From: Selaginella moellendorffii
Taxonomy: Eukaryota > Streptophyta > Lycopodiopsida > Selaginellales > Selaginellaceae
Direction of reading: 5' to 3'
Length of the DNA stretch: 64,000 nucleotides
Assembly: GCF_000143415.4 (NCBI RefSeq)
Contig: NW_003314269.1
Location: 2,969,060 to 3,033,059, forward strand
Of this stretch, positions 44,367 to 55,072 are shown piece by piece (position 1 is the first letter of the stretch; each line of letters starts with the position of its first letter). The notes below the pieces were generated by a model. It was not told the origin of the DNA, made no database searches, and worked only from the letters and a program-made list of their open reading frames with translations. The translations under genes were made by a program, and so were the position numbers.

Positions 44367-44637
44367 TATGCTTTTCATTAGACACAAAGGCAAGCGTTGG
44401 AGGTGAACAAGGTGGGCAAAAATGTACTATCCATCGAACATAGGGGAGTATTTTATACTGTAAGCTAACACTGCAACGAGCTTTGTCAACAAGCGCACCA
44501 AACGAATTCTTAATTTCCCTTAAAAACTCATCAAGTCTATGGTATTCTTTAGACACAAAGATTACTATCCAGCCGGGAGTATTTTATACTGTAAGCTACA
44601 AGAAGCGCACCAATTCTCATGACCGAATTCTTAATTT
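44340..44637 (+). repeat. Diverged tandem duplication downstream of the 89-bp array
   Basis: tcatcaagtctatg...agacacaaag, actatccagc-like sequence, gagtattttatactgtaagct, agcgcacca and cgaattcttaattt occur in the same order at about 44358-44518 and 44529-44637, so the repeated ccttaaaaa(g/c)tcatcaagt word appears four times in all. Confidence 0.8.
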
Positions 44638-45468
44638 CAGGTCAGCGAAGCAGGGTTCTGGAAAGGAGTTTTGCCAACTTTGATGATGGTAAGCTTTTTC
44701 GTGAAAAGTTGACAGGTAGGTCAGCAATCCGTCCATTCAGTTTATGATCTTTGAGACTTTACTTAAGCAAATTCGTTCCAACCAAGAACAGCAGAGGTGC
44801 TTTTTTTTTCTCTCATTTTCCAGATTTTAGTCTAGGGGTGGCTGAGATTTTATTCGTGAACCACAGATTTTTATTCTTGGAGCCGTGTCGAAACTGGGAC
44901 CTATTCTTGGTCTCTTTTTTTCGCCTCATATCGTTCTTTCAGTCACGGCTCCAAGCGAAACAAGACACCACCAAACACGCAGCCGCGCAAGTATTTAGGC
45001 ACGTCAAACCTTCGTTTACACATGAAACACAGTTTGCGGCACACTAATTTGACTGTGTTCTTTTCTCTTTCCCAGGCACACTGGACGCTGCAGCGAAAAT
45101 GCTTCAGCATGGAGGCATTGGGGAACTTTTACCGAGGCATGAGTATAGCATCGGCGATACTGTTTATGATCAAGGAAGAACTCGTCAAGATAGACCAGCT
45201 TGATTCCGTATCGAGGCTCTCGTTATTCTCCAAAAGTCAGCCCGTGCTTCAGTCTGTAGTTCTTCGATCAGTAACGACCGTTCTTACAGGAGACGCCTTT
45301 GAAACAGCAACCGACAGTCAAACTTCCGTAGTGGTTATCAGCTGCACGGCTCGTTCCTTTTAAAGGGACAGAATCAAGGCCGCAGTGAGAGCACGACCGG
45401 AAGAGCTTATAATCTAGGGGACAGACAGGAAGAGTCTCACCTAGGCAGGGGAAGGCAAAGCTTTTGCG

Positions 45469-48400
45469 ATGGCAAAGGTTTTGTTCAGCAGCTTTCAACA
45501 GACTGGCATCAGCGGAAGCCTCAAGTCCGGCCAGTTATCTGGAGTTTTCATCAATGGCACTAATCTCAAGAGCAACGCACACGCGAAGCGATTCCGGAAA
45601 AACTCAAGTAAGCGGAGCAGTTGTCGTTTAAGTTTTGCACTAACCTCGGCCTCTTAAATGCAGCCTCCTCGATCACTATTAGATGTTGTGCTTCCAACTC
45701 ACCGACATTGGAAAACACGAAGCTAGCTGGGGCTCCAGTAAGTCGAAGCACCATCGTTTCGAGCTTGAGTGGAGCTGATTTCTTCCTACTTGTTCACAGG
45801 AGAAGCGGCAAAAGAAGAAGCAGCTGCCATACCAAGGCATTCTCCACGTCCCTGGCGATCGCGTCGAGGAGCTTGATACCAGAGAAACCTCGCTGCTCGT
45901 CGCGGAAGTGAAGGGATGGCTCATGAAACTCGCGAGTGGCAAGGGGGAAATTAGTCCTTCGGCTTACGACACTGCCTGGGTGGCTCGAATCGCGTCCGAG
46001 TCCGACTCCTCTCTTCCCGAGTTCCCGGAGGCCCTGGAGTGGATCATCAACAGTCAACTTCCGGATGGATCATGGGGTGATGATCGTCACTTGCAACTCT
46101 ATGACAGAGTATTATCCACGCTCTCATGCCTGGTCACGCTCAAGACCTGGGACATCGGGCACAACAGCATTGCGCAAGGTGTGCTTCTACAACTTTTCTT
46201 TTCTGATCTTCTGGTATTACATCTATTCGCCTCTGATTCTTGATCACAGGCACGAAGTTTTTGCGTGAAAACATGATCAAGCTCAAGCAAGACGATGGAG
46301 ATCTCTTGTCAGGTTTCGAGGTGACGTTCCCAATGATGCTCCACGAAGCCAAGCAGCTGGGCCTTGATATTCCGTACGAGACAGAGTTCACAAGGCTGCT
46401 GGAGATTTCCACCAAGAAGAAATTGGCCAAGTGAGTTCCTCTACATGTAACATATGTGTTGAAGACGTTTGGTGTTCGCCCAGGATCCCTTTGGATAAAC
46501 TCCATTCCGCTCCCACGACGTTGTTATACTCCTTGGAAGGCCTTCAAGACCTTGAGATCGACTGGCAGAAGATCCTCAAGCTCCAGTCTAAAGATGGATC
46601 CTTTTTGAGCTCGCCTTCGTCAACAGCATGTGTTTACTTGAAGACCAAGGACAGGAAATCGTTGCAATACTTGCAAAATGCTATGGAAGATCAAAACTAT
46701 GCTGGTAAATTGGCTGTCTTCTTCAATCCTTTGCGCTAATCGACTTTATTTTGCAGTTCCTTGCCATTACCCCATTGATCTTTTCGAAAGTTTATGGGTG
46801 GTCGACACCATTGAGAGGCTGGGGATTGACGTCTTCTTCAGAGATGAGATCAAAGCCGTCCTCGACTATGTGTACAGGTACAATGCCTTGGTGCTTATAA
46901 TACTTACGAAGCTCTTCTTTTTGTGTTTGTATCAGCTTTTGGACAAACGAAGGAATCGGATGGGGATCTACATGCTTAGTCAATGACATAGACGACACAG
47001 CAATGGCATTCCGTATCCTTCGGATGCATGGATACAATGTATCTCCAGGTAAAATAGTTTTGTGGTGGAAGAATCTGTAATTCACTAAAGTCTCTACAGA
47101 TGCATTCAACCAGTTCTGGCTGCCTGGAGACAAGTTTTGCTGCTTTGTTGGCGAATTATCACATGGGGTCTCTGAAATGCTCAACTTGCATCGGGCTTCC
47201 CAGGTCGATTTCCCGAACGAAGCGATTCTTACAAAGACTTTCAAGTACTCCCACGATTATCTACTGAATGTTGACAGCGCTCACATGGATAAATGGGCAA
47301 CGAAGAAAAACCTCATGGGAGAGGTAATGAGATTCAGATAGCTTGGAAACTCATATGTTTGTTGTTTCTACAGGTGGCATTTGAGCTAGCAAATCCATTC
47401 CATGACTGCTTGCCGAGGATTTATAATAATGCTTATATCAAGCACTATGGCATGGATGATCTTTGGATTGCTAAGACTATTTATCGGCAAGTATCCATAT
47501 AAACCTCTAAAATCCCATAACTTTGTTTATCTCTTTACAGGTTGCCTCTAGTGAATAACAAAGTGTTTCTAGAGCTTGCAAATCGGTATGCTCAACAATG
47601 TCAATTGTATCAACCTGCGGAACTGACAAAATTGGTCAAGTAAGCAAAAAGAATTTCTTAGCCAAGTGGCTAATTCTAATGTTTGACTTGGTGTGTTTTT
47701 CCATTTAGTTGGTGGCATTCATCGCGCTTCGAAGATATACCGTCTACCAGATTAACAGCGAATATTGATATGCTCCCTTATATTTACTATGTGATCTGTG
47801 CAACTTTCCATGAGCAAGAATTTGCCCAGTTGAGAGTTTTCTTCTCAAAGGCTTGTTGTCTGAACACTTTATTTGATGATCTTATGGACTGTGCAACAAG
47901 CATTGAAGAGCTAGATCGTCTCCAAAATGTGATTGAAAGGTTAGATGCATCAATTTTTAGAAGTTTTAATAACTCTTTGCTTCCTCTTTTGGTCTTTCAG
48001 GTGGGATATCTCTTTGTCGCATGAACTTCCTCTAGAATATAGGATTCCCTTTCAAGAATTCTATAATACCGTTCTTGTTATGACCGAGGCAGCATCCAAA
48101 ATACATAAAAATCTGTCTCCAGAATTTATTTGCAAATACCTGTCTGGAATTGTAAGTATCACATTTTTTTTATATGGGTTGTTGTTTACATTAATCTTTG
48201 CAGTACACAAAACTTATAAAATCCGAGATTGCTGATGCTCGTTGGAAAATTGAAGGATACATACCAAGTTTTGAGGAGTACATGGAGAATGCTGAAGTTA
48301 GCATCTCCACTTGGGTCCATGTACTTATGAGCATATTATTTTGTGGGGAGCCTCTAACGGAAGAAATATTAAACACTATTTATGATAGTAGGCCTCTCAA

Positions 48401-48815
48401 GCTTGATCGAATCATCTCTAGGCTCTGCAATGACATCCAAACATATAAGGTTCTCTTTCATAGATTTTGGGTTGTAAGTATTAAAAGTTTTTTTTTCTTT
48501 TAGATTGAGATGAAACTTGGACAACCAACACAAGGAGTTTCTTGCTACATGAAAGAACATCCAGGTGCAACTGAAGAAGATGCATTAGTATATTTGCAAA
48601 GCTTGCTTGAGAAAACCAAAAGGGAACTCAATGAAAGCTACTTCATCACTCATGAGAATGATCTACCTAAAAACATCAAGAGGTTTAATTTTGAAATGGT
48701 GCGGATGATGTTAATCACCTACAACGAAACAAGACAGGTAGATCTTTTCAGAAACCCCGACAACGAGCTTAAAGACATGATAAAGTTTTGTTTAGAAACT
48801 TATAGAACTTTGTGA
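45469..48815 (+). CDS. Bifunctional class II/class I diterpene synthase (CPS/KS-like)
   Basis: About 15 exons, starting 45469-45607, 45664-45737. The N-terminus ([13 protein letters not shown]... to RCCASN) looks like a plastid transit peptide. The gamma/beta domains show [21 protein letters not shown] and the class II acid motif DIDD (in [12 protein letters not shown], about 46978-47013). The alpha domain shows the class I motif DDLMD at 47875-47889 and an NSE/DTE-type NDIQTYK/IE split by an intron (48429-48449 and 48504-48509). Both active sites therefore look complete: protonation of GGPP to a labdadienyl diphosphate, then ionisation of the diphosphate. Selaginella has such enzymes (miltiradiene synthase, labdadienol synthase); which product this one makes is not readable. 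No frameshift found. A dead inverted paralogue lies at 19703-22774. Confidence 0.9.
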
Positions 48816-49760
48816 TAAAATTACTATAAAATATGATAATAACTAGAATTCTTTTTCCAAATTTCAAGCTCTCTAAAACTGATTAGAATTATTGATTAAT
48901 CAAAAATAAATTCTATAGGAAATTATTTTGTTTATAATTTACCTTATCAAACATGATTTTTGTATGTACTTCATCAAGTACATCCAAATATATATTTTGT
49001 ATTATACTAAAACCAAAGAAATTAATATGTTATCAAAGTTAAAATTATAGCAAACATTGTTTTACAAGTCATTGCAAATGGTGGCATTATAATTTTCATA
49101 GAATGTTATGATTTTGATAAGTATATATTAAATATATTAAATAAATATCATTCCAAAATCCCAAATGCTGCTAAATCTATTATTTTTGGTAGAATTTATT
49201 GAAATTATATAAGAGTAAGAAAATATCATTATGAAATATATTTATCTGATACATTTTGTATAATTTAATTGTTATTTAGTTGATTATTACTACTGAGTAA
49301 ATAATAGTTTTTGTGTATTTAAAAGACTTAATCATATAAAAAAGGAAGACATTAAATAAGTGTGGAATAACCCAAAATTATACTTATTTAAAAAGAAATA
49401 AAAACTATATTTATATTATATTAAGTATACAAACCGTTGCACCAGACTATCATTGATAACCTTTGGTATTTCAACAAATCATCAGTGCTATTAAAAAATT
49501 ACGTACATAAACTAGAAGTTAATGCTGGCATTGTGGAACGTGAAGACGAAGCAAATAATGACTCTACTCAAGAAGCTAACTGTGTGAAGGTTGTTGAATC
49601 GGAAGCTTGAAATTATATAAATTGATACAAAATACATATTTATATAAACAATTCAATGTTCTTAATGAATAAATAATTTGTTATAAAATCACCCCTCAAT
49701 AATTTTGACACCAGTGCTGTATATTAAAAAAAGTTAAATTTTTTAAAAAACTCACAGTAC
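48816..49760. other. AT-rich intergenic; possible short coding relict
   Basis: Very AT-rich. One less AT-rich island, about 49519-49611, reads LEVNAGIVEREDEANNDSTQ and on to VKVVESEA before a stop, without any known domain or a clear start. It may be a relict; nothing else seen. Confidence 0.4.
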
Positions 49761-50866
49761 TTACCCAAAAGGAGATTGCTTAATGCTTAAAAGCTCAACA
49801 TTAAACTGGATCAGAAAAATGATTTAAAAAGAATATAGATTAAAAGCAAGATAAAAGTTTTTCTACCTTGAGTGTTGCATTTGGAGGAATCTCCTGAATT
49901 CCTTTGTCTCCATAGGCTAGTTCAGGTGGAACAATAAGCAAGCGCTAAGCAACAGAAGGCAAAGTAAAATCATTTGAGAAATTTGTGGTAAAATACTAGT
50001 ACCACTCCTCCAACTCTCATTCCTTGGACTCCCAAATCAAGGCCTTTAAGCACTAGTCCCTGGTCAGATGATCCAACATCAAAACCATAGGGCTGCACAA
50101 AAAGAAAATATAAAACATGAGAGTTATCAAGGTCTTAGATAAATAATACTCTGTACCGTTCCACCTGTAACACCCATTCCTTGACGACTAGTCATGAATG
50201 TTATTCCCTTCCATTTGGCAACATAATGGATCTGAGAAAAGATAATCACACAAAGTAAATAAAAATCTCGATTTTTTTTTATCATTTTACCGCAACTCGT
50301 GATCCTTTAACCGCAGGATTCCCACCTCCAACTTTTACATCATAATACCTTTGGCAAAATTTCAGGTTTTTCAGCAAAAAGATAGAGAAAAGTGCTCACT
50401 TGAGTCCATTTGGAAGTGTTGTATAATCGCTCTCAGGAACTTGCTCCGACCTCAACTGTATATACACACAATTGTAATGCACTCTACGAATTTTCCAAAT
50501 GCATAAATACTGCTCTCCGGCTGCTTGATATTGCATTGGCATTCCCCGCAGCCAACATTGTAGCTCCTACATTTGATCACACAAACCACAAAATATAAAC
50601 CATTGGAGAGGAAACAGTGGCAAATCTGGAAGAATTTGAGAGAGATTTTACTGGAATTTTACCACAAACTTACCCGCAATTGAGATTGTTTCCAAAACCA
50701 GCACACGCCTAGTCTGCTGCTCGCCCTGGCAAACAATGCGCTTGCCACTGCTCCTTTTGGGCTCAAACTTGGCGAGATTGTGAAAGCCATCCAAAGCCCT
50801 CAAAGAAATTTGAGAGCCACCACTACCTCTGCTCGAGCAAGGCGAGGAATGTAGCAAGATAGGCAT
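49761..50866 (-). CDS. Thylakoid-lumen FKBP-type immunophilin with altered active site
   Basis: Exons on the minus strand include 50674-50866 and a last exon encoding FNVELLSIKQSPFG that stops at 49761-49763. The N-terminus reads as a bipartite signal: a Ser/Arg transit peptide, then TRRVLVLETISIAG and ...NANA, a twin-arginine (Tat) lumen-targeting pattern. The FKBP fold follows (YYDVKVGGGNPAVKGSRVAI, then HYVAKWKG; LVLKGLDLGVQGMRVGG; LLIVPPELAYGDKGI; IPPNATL). The usual FDSS becomes FMTS, and the Trp of the VIKGW motif becomes Leu (VLKGLD), so prolyl isomerase activity is doubtful, as in several lumenal FKBPs. These usually act as assembly factors of photosystems. Start chosen at MPILLHSSP; an upstream in-frame ATG at 50962 would add a non-transit-like extension. 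It is divergent from the PPR gene. Confidence 0.78.
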
Positions 50867-50971
50867 CGTCCTATCGCCAATGGAGAGAATATCCGCATTC
50901 TCAATATCCACATATAACCCCACGCTTAGGGCTAATTCAAATTTTAAAGTTTTTGGCGCCAATTAGGGTTT
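50867..50971. promoter_or_regulatory. 105-bp divergent promoter (FKBP / DYW-PPR)
   Basis: Only 105 bp separate the two start codons. The stretch includes attagggtt at about 50962, an AAACCCTA-type telo-box in reverse orientation. No TATA box seen. Confidence 0.5.
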
Positions 50972-53683
50972 ATGGCTCGGTGCTGCCAGGGCCTTAGCGC
51001 AGCAGCGCCAGCGCCCGCGGCCGATTTGCCCTCCAGTAGCAGCGGCGCGACCAGGCCCGCGCATCTCGTCCGCCTCCTTCGCGCCGCCGGTGATGATCGA
51101 TTGCTCTCGCAGGGCCGGAGGATCCACGCGCGCATTGTCAGCCTCGGCCTCGAGGAGGAGCTGGGCAACCATCTCCTGCGTCTCTATCTCAAATGCGAGA
51201 GCCTGGGCGACGTCGAGGAGGTCTTTTCTAGATTGGAGGTCAGGGACGAGGCGTCGTGGACGACGATCATCACCGCCTACACAGAGCACGGCCAGGCCAA
51301 GCGCGCGATCTGGATGTTCCACCGGATGCAGCAGGAAGGCGTGCGATGCGACGCCGTCACGTTCCTCGCGGTGCTCAAGGCGTGTGCCAGGCTCGGGGAT
51401 CTCTCGCAGGGGCGAAGCATCCACGCCTGGATCGTGGAAAGCGGTCTAGAGGGCAAATCGGTGCTCGCCAATCTCCTCCTCCACATCTATGGTTCTTGCG
51501 GCTGCGTTGCGAGCGCGATGCTTCTCTTCGAGAGAATGGAGAGAGATTTAGTCTCGTGGAACGCGGCAATCGCAGCAAATGCCCAGAGCGGGGATTTGGA
51601 CATGGCGCTGGAGCTCTTCCAGAGAATGCAGCTCGAGGGCGTGAGGCCCGCGAGGATCACTCTCGTCATCACCCTCAGCGTCTGTGCGAAGATTCGGCAA
51701 GCCCGGGCGATCCATTCCATTGTCCGGGAGAGTGGATTGGAACAAACGTTGGTGGTGAGCACGGCTCTCGCGAGCGCGTATGCCCGGCTCGGGCATCTGG
51801 ATCAAGCAAAGGAGGTCTTCGATCGAGCCGCCGAGAGGGACGTGGTGTCGTGGAACGCGATGCTGGGGGCGTATGCCCAGCACGGGCATATGTCCGAAGC
51901 AGCGCTTCTCTTCGCGAGGATGCTCCACGAGGGGATCCCGCCGAGCAAAGTCACGCTCGTCAATGCCAGCACCGGCTGCTCGAGCTTGCGATTTGGAAGG
52001 ATGATCCACGCCTGCGCGCTGGAAAAGGGGCTGGATCGAGATATCGTCCTCGGGAATGCGCTGCTGGACATGTACACGCGGTGTGGATCGCCGGAGGAAG
52101 CTCGCCATCTCTTCGAGGGGATCCCTGGCAACGCGGTGTCCTGGAACACGATGATCGCTGGAAGCTCGCAAAAGGGTCAGATGAAACGAGCGCTCGAGCT
52201 GTTCCAGAGGATGCAGCTCGAGGGAATGGCGCCGGTGCGAGCGACGTACCTCAACTTGCTCGAGGCGGTGGCCAGCAATCCGGAAGAAGCTCGAGCGATG
52301 GCCGAAGGGAGGAAGCTCCACTCCCGGATCGTCTCCTGCGGCTACGCCTCGGAGCCTGCGATTGGAACCGCGGTGGTGAAGATGTATGCGAGCTGTGGAG
52401 CGATCGACGAGGCGGCAGCGTCATTCCAGCGAGGAGCGATGGAGGATCGTCACGACGTTGTGTCCTGGAACGCGATCATCTCGAGCTTGTCCCAGCACGG
52501 CCACGGCAAGCGCGCGCTCGGCTTCTTCCGGAGGATGGATCTCCACGGCGTGGCTCCAAACCAGATCACCTGCGTCGCGGTGCTGGATGCCTGCGCTGGC
52601 GCTGCCGCACTGACGGAAGGAGTGATCGTCCACGACCACCTCCGCCACTCGGGCATGGAGTCCAACGTCTTCGTCGCCACTGCGCTGGCCAGCATGTATG
52701 GACGCTGCGGGAGCCTCGAGTCCGCCAGGGAGATCTTCGAAAAGGTGGCGGTGGAGCGGGATGTGGTGATCTTCAACGCGATGATCGCTGCGTACTCCCA
52801 GAACGGGCTCGCCGGAGAAGCGCTCAAGCTCTTCTGGAGGATGCAGCAGGAAGGATCCCGGCCGGACGAGCAGAGCTTCGTGAGCGTGCTGTCAGCTTGC
52901 AGCCACGGAGGTCTCGCGGACGAAGGCTGGGAGATCTTCCGGTCGATGAGGCAGAGCTATGGCATCGCCCCCAGCGAAGATCACTACGCCTGTGCCGTGG
53001 ACGTGCTGGGACGGGCTGGCTGGCTCGCGGACGCCGAGGAGTTGATACGATGCATGGACGTGAAGCCCACTGTCCTGGTGTGGAAGACGCTGCTCGGAGC
53101 TTGCCGGAAGTACCGCGATGTCGATCGAGGCCGGCTTGCAAACTCGATGGTCCGAGAGCTGGATCCTGGTGACGAGAGTGCCTACGTCGTCCTGTCCAAC
53201 ATCCTTGCCGGAGCTGGAAAATGGGACGAGGCCGCGGAAGTTAGAACCGAGATGGAGTCGAGAGGACTGAGGAAGCAGGCCGGGAAGAGCTGGATCGAGA
53301 TCAAGAGCCGGGTCCACGAGTTCGTCGCAGGTGATCGGTCTCATCCCAGGAGCGAGGAGATTTACCGGGAGCTCGAGCGGCTTCACGCGGAGATTCGAGA
53401 GATCGGCTACGTCCCGGACACGAGGCTTGTTCTGAGAAAGGTGGACGAGGCCGAGAAGGAGCGGCTGCTGTGCCAGCACAGCGAGAGGCTCGCCATCGCT
53501 CTGGGAGTGATGAGCTCTTCCACTGACACGGTGAGAGTGATGAAAAACCTTCGAGTCTGCGAGGACTGTCACAACGCAACCAAGTTTATATCCAAAATCG
53601 TGAACAAAGAGATCGTGGTGAGAGACACACACCGGTTTCACCACTTCGTAGATGGATCTTGCTCGTGCGGAGATTACTGGTAA
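50972..53683 (+). CDS. PLS-class PPR protein with E, E+ and complete DYW deaminase domain
   Basis: A single exon of 903 residues. A PLS-type array (repeats such as VVSWNAMLGAYAQHGHMSEA and LVSWNAAIAANAQSGDLDMA alternating with HxxIVxxGLE-type motifs) runs to about residue 640. E/E+ motifs follow (TVLVWKTLLGACRKY, AYVVLSNILAGAGKWDEAAE, AGKSWIEIKSRVHEFVAGD). The DYW domain ends RFHHFVDGSCSCGDYW and keeps the deaminase HSE zinc/glutamate triad (QHSERLAIA) and the CEDCHNATK cysteine pair. Such proteins are site-specific C-to-U RNA editing factors of mitochondria or plastids, very numerous in lycophytes. No evident lesions. Its stop lies 6 bp from the arginase stop on the other strand. Confidence 0.92.
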   Translation: MARCCQGLSAAAPAPAADLPSSSSGATRPAHLVRLLRAAGDDRLLSQGRRIHARIVSLGLEEELGNHLLRLYLKCESLGDVEEVFSRLEVRDEASWTTIITAYTEHGQAKRAIWMFHRMQQEGVRCDAVTFLAVLKACARLGDLSQGRSIHAWIVESGLEGKSVLANLLLHIYGSCGCVASAMLLFERMERDLVSWNAAIAANAQSGDLDMALELFQRMQLEGVRPARITLVITLSVCAKIRQARAIHSIVRESGLEQTLVVSTALASAYARLGHLDQAKEVFDRAAERDVVSWNAMLGAYAQHGHMSEAALLFARMLHEGIPPSKVTLVNASTGCSSLRFGRMIHACALEKGLDRDIVLGNALLDMYTRCGSPEEARHLFEGIPGNAVSWNTMIAGSSQKGQMKRALELFQRMQLEGMAPVRATYLNLLEAVASNPEEARAMAEGRKLHSRIVSCGYASEPAIGTAVVKMYASCGAIDEAAASFQRGAMEDRHDVVSWNAIISSLSQHGHGKRALGFFRRMDLHGVAPNQITCVAVLDACAGAAALTEGVIVHDHLRHSGMESNVFVATALASMYGRCGSLESAREIFEKVAVERDVVIFNAMIAAYSQNGLAGEALKLFWRMQQEGSRPDEQSFVSVLSACSHGGLADEGWEIFRSMRQSYGIAPSEDHYACAVDVLGRAGWLADAEELIRCMDVKPTVLVWKTLLGACRKYRDVDRGRLANSMVRELDPGDESAYVVLSNILAGAGKWDEAAEVRTEMESRGLRKQAGKSWIEIKSRVHEFVAGDRSHPRSEEIYRELERLHAEIREIGYVPDTRLVLRKVDEAEKERLLCQHSERLAIALGVMSSSTDTVRVMKNLRVCEDCHNATKFISKIVNKEIVVRDTHRFHHFVDGSCSCGDYW

Positions 53684-53689
53684 GGAGCT

Positions 53690-55072
53690 TTACTTGGACA
53701 TCTTGGCTGTGAGCTCGCGGACGAGCTTGGCTGCGACCATTGCCGTCATCCCGTCGACAGTGTCCCGCTGTGGATTAAACTCGACAACGTCCGCGCCAAC
53801 AATGTTGCCTTCGAGGTTCTGGACGATGTCCATCACGTCTCGGAAAGAAAGGCCGCCGGGCTCGATGTGGGAGACGCCGGGAGCAAAAGCCGGATCCAGG
53901 CAGTCGACGTCGATCGAGATATAGACTCCTTTCACGCCCTCACCAAGTTTCTGAGAAAGCAGCAAACAGTCACTACTTGCTAGAGCAAGCTATCATATAT
54001 TACCAGATTTTGAAGCTTTTCTTTGTCCTTGCTGAAGTGTCTCATTTCGTACTGCTCGACTCCATACTTTTGGCCCTGGTCTCTCCCTTCTTTGTTTATC
54101 GATCGTAGTCCAACCTGGAACAAAAAAAGTCACCATCCACAGATTTTAATACTCGGGAGAGAGGATAGAACCAACATCGTCACACCTGTAGTAGCCGCCT
54201 TGCATGGCCACCCTCCATGATTCTCGCAAACGAGGATGCGTGAGAGAACTTGTTTCCTTCGAAAGCGTGATAGATATCCGGATGAGCATCCAAATGTAAC
54301 ACGTCGACAGGACCGCCGAGATGCTCTGTAACAGCACGCACCGCGGGATACGAGATGGAATGATCGCCTCCCAGAATCAAAGGCGTCAGTGGGGGCTGCC
54401 AAAATCAAGGGAAAAAAAGAGTTAATGGTCGTGCTCTAGTCTGTGCTTTGTTGGAAACTTCAAAGAGAGCAAAGATATGCGAAGATACCTGGTCCATGAC
54501 GAGCTTGACAGAATCACTGATGATTTGCATCAGAGCTTCGTCTTCCACACCGCAACTTCGCATCTCTTGGATTTGGACGTCCCCTACATCCGTCAAGATT
54601 CGAATGTCCGCAAGCTCCTTGCCTGTACAGAAAGAAAAAGGGATGTTGAGCACATATGGGTTTCGAGCGAGAGCTCAATCCCAAAACAAAGTACCTGCCT
54701 CGGTGGTGGAGTTTGTACTACCACACCAGATAGCCTCGCGAATGCGAGGAGGGGCAAATGCGGGACCTTGCAAGAAGGAAGAATTGTGACCAAGAGGGAC
54801 TCCCAGCAGGCACGATGTGGCTTTAGCACCGCCGGCAGCACGAACTTGCTCGGCCTGGTAGAACGAAAGAGAGAGCAAAATATCGATCGATCGATCACAA
54901 CATATCGAAATATCGATCGATTCAATCGAGATCCAATGCTTACCTTGAGATGCGCCCGCTCGCGGATCAGAGTGAGCGAGGCGCCGGTCACTCTATTCTG
55001 GCCATCGACGAGAGTGCTCCATTCCACCGCCGACGAGATTTTCCTCACGAGATTGCTCGACGCTCTCTTCAT
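53690..55072 (-). CDS. Arginase (plant mitochondrial type)
   Basis: About six exons, roughly 340 residues, starting MKRASSNLVRKISSAVEW and ending ELTAKMSK. The manganese-site motifs of the ureohydrolase family are present: GGDHSISYPAV, LHLDAHPDIY and YISIDVDCLDPAFAPGVSHI; the N-terminal ASLTLIRERAHLK and GGAKATSCLLGVPLGHNSS match plant arginase. It hydrolyses arginine to ornithine and urea, normally in mitochondria, remobilising nitrogen and feeding polyamine synthesis; plant arginases can also use agmatine. The basic N-terminal helix is a plausible mitochondrial presequence. One intron holds an atcgatcgatcgat palindromic run near 54885. It converges tail-to-tail on the DYW-PPR gene. Confidence 0.92.

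Larger units (their letters stand above)
43573..45363 (+). pseudogene. Decayed peroxisomal NAD carrier gene (PXN/PMP38-like)
   Basis: Ordered pieces of a mitochondrial-carrier-family protein of the PXN type are present: MSDAVINGLAGAGGGLVAQ then LLTYPLQAVNTRQQ (43573-43728), VVSDEGRGG, GVYYYFYEIFRNAAELA (43950-44010), GDGSVGI, EAGFWKGVLPTLMM (44648-44689), ILGAVSKLG (about 44875), SRLQAKQDTTKH (44941-44976), GTLDAAAKMLQHGGIGE (about 45078-45128) and FMIKEELVK (45163-45189). PXN imports NAD into peroxisomes. Frameshifts separate GGIGE from FYRGMS near 45122 and break the VAA..G helix near 44055. The segment between the second and third transmembrane regions is shortened, and one gap is filled with tandem repeats. 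I judge it non-functional. Confidence 0.75.

Noticed and set aside
51256-53172. A 638-codon plus-strand frame overlapping the DYW-PPR gene
   Set aside because: It is a +2-type shadow frame of GC-rich PPR coding sequence; Arg/Gly/Ala-rich with no repeats or domains, while the overlapping frame is a complete DYW-PPR protein.
54883-54925. atcgatcgatcgat palindromic run as a possible regulatory site or element end
   Set aside because: It lies inside an arginase intron, is a simple repeat of a short palindrome, and has no flanking duplications.
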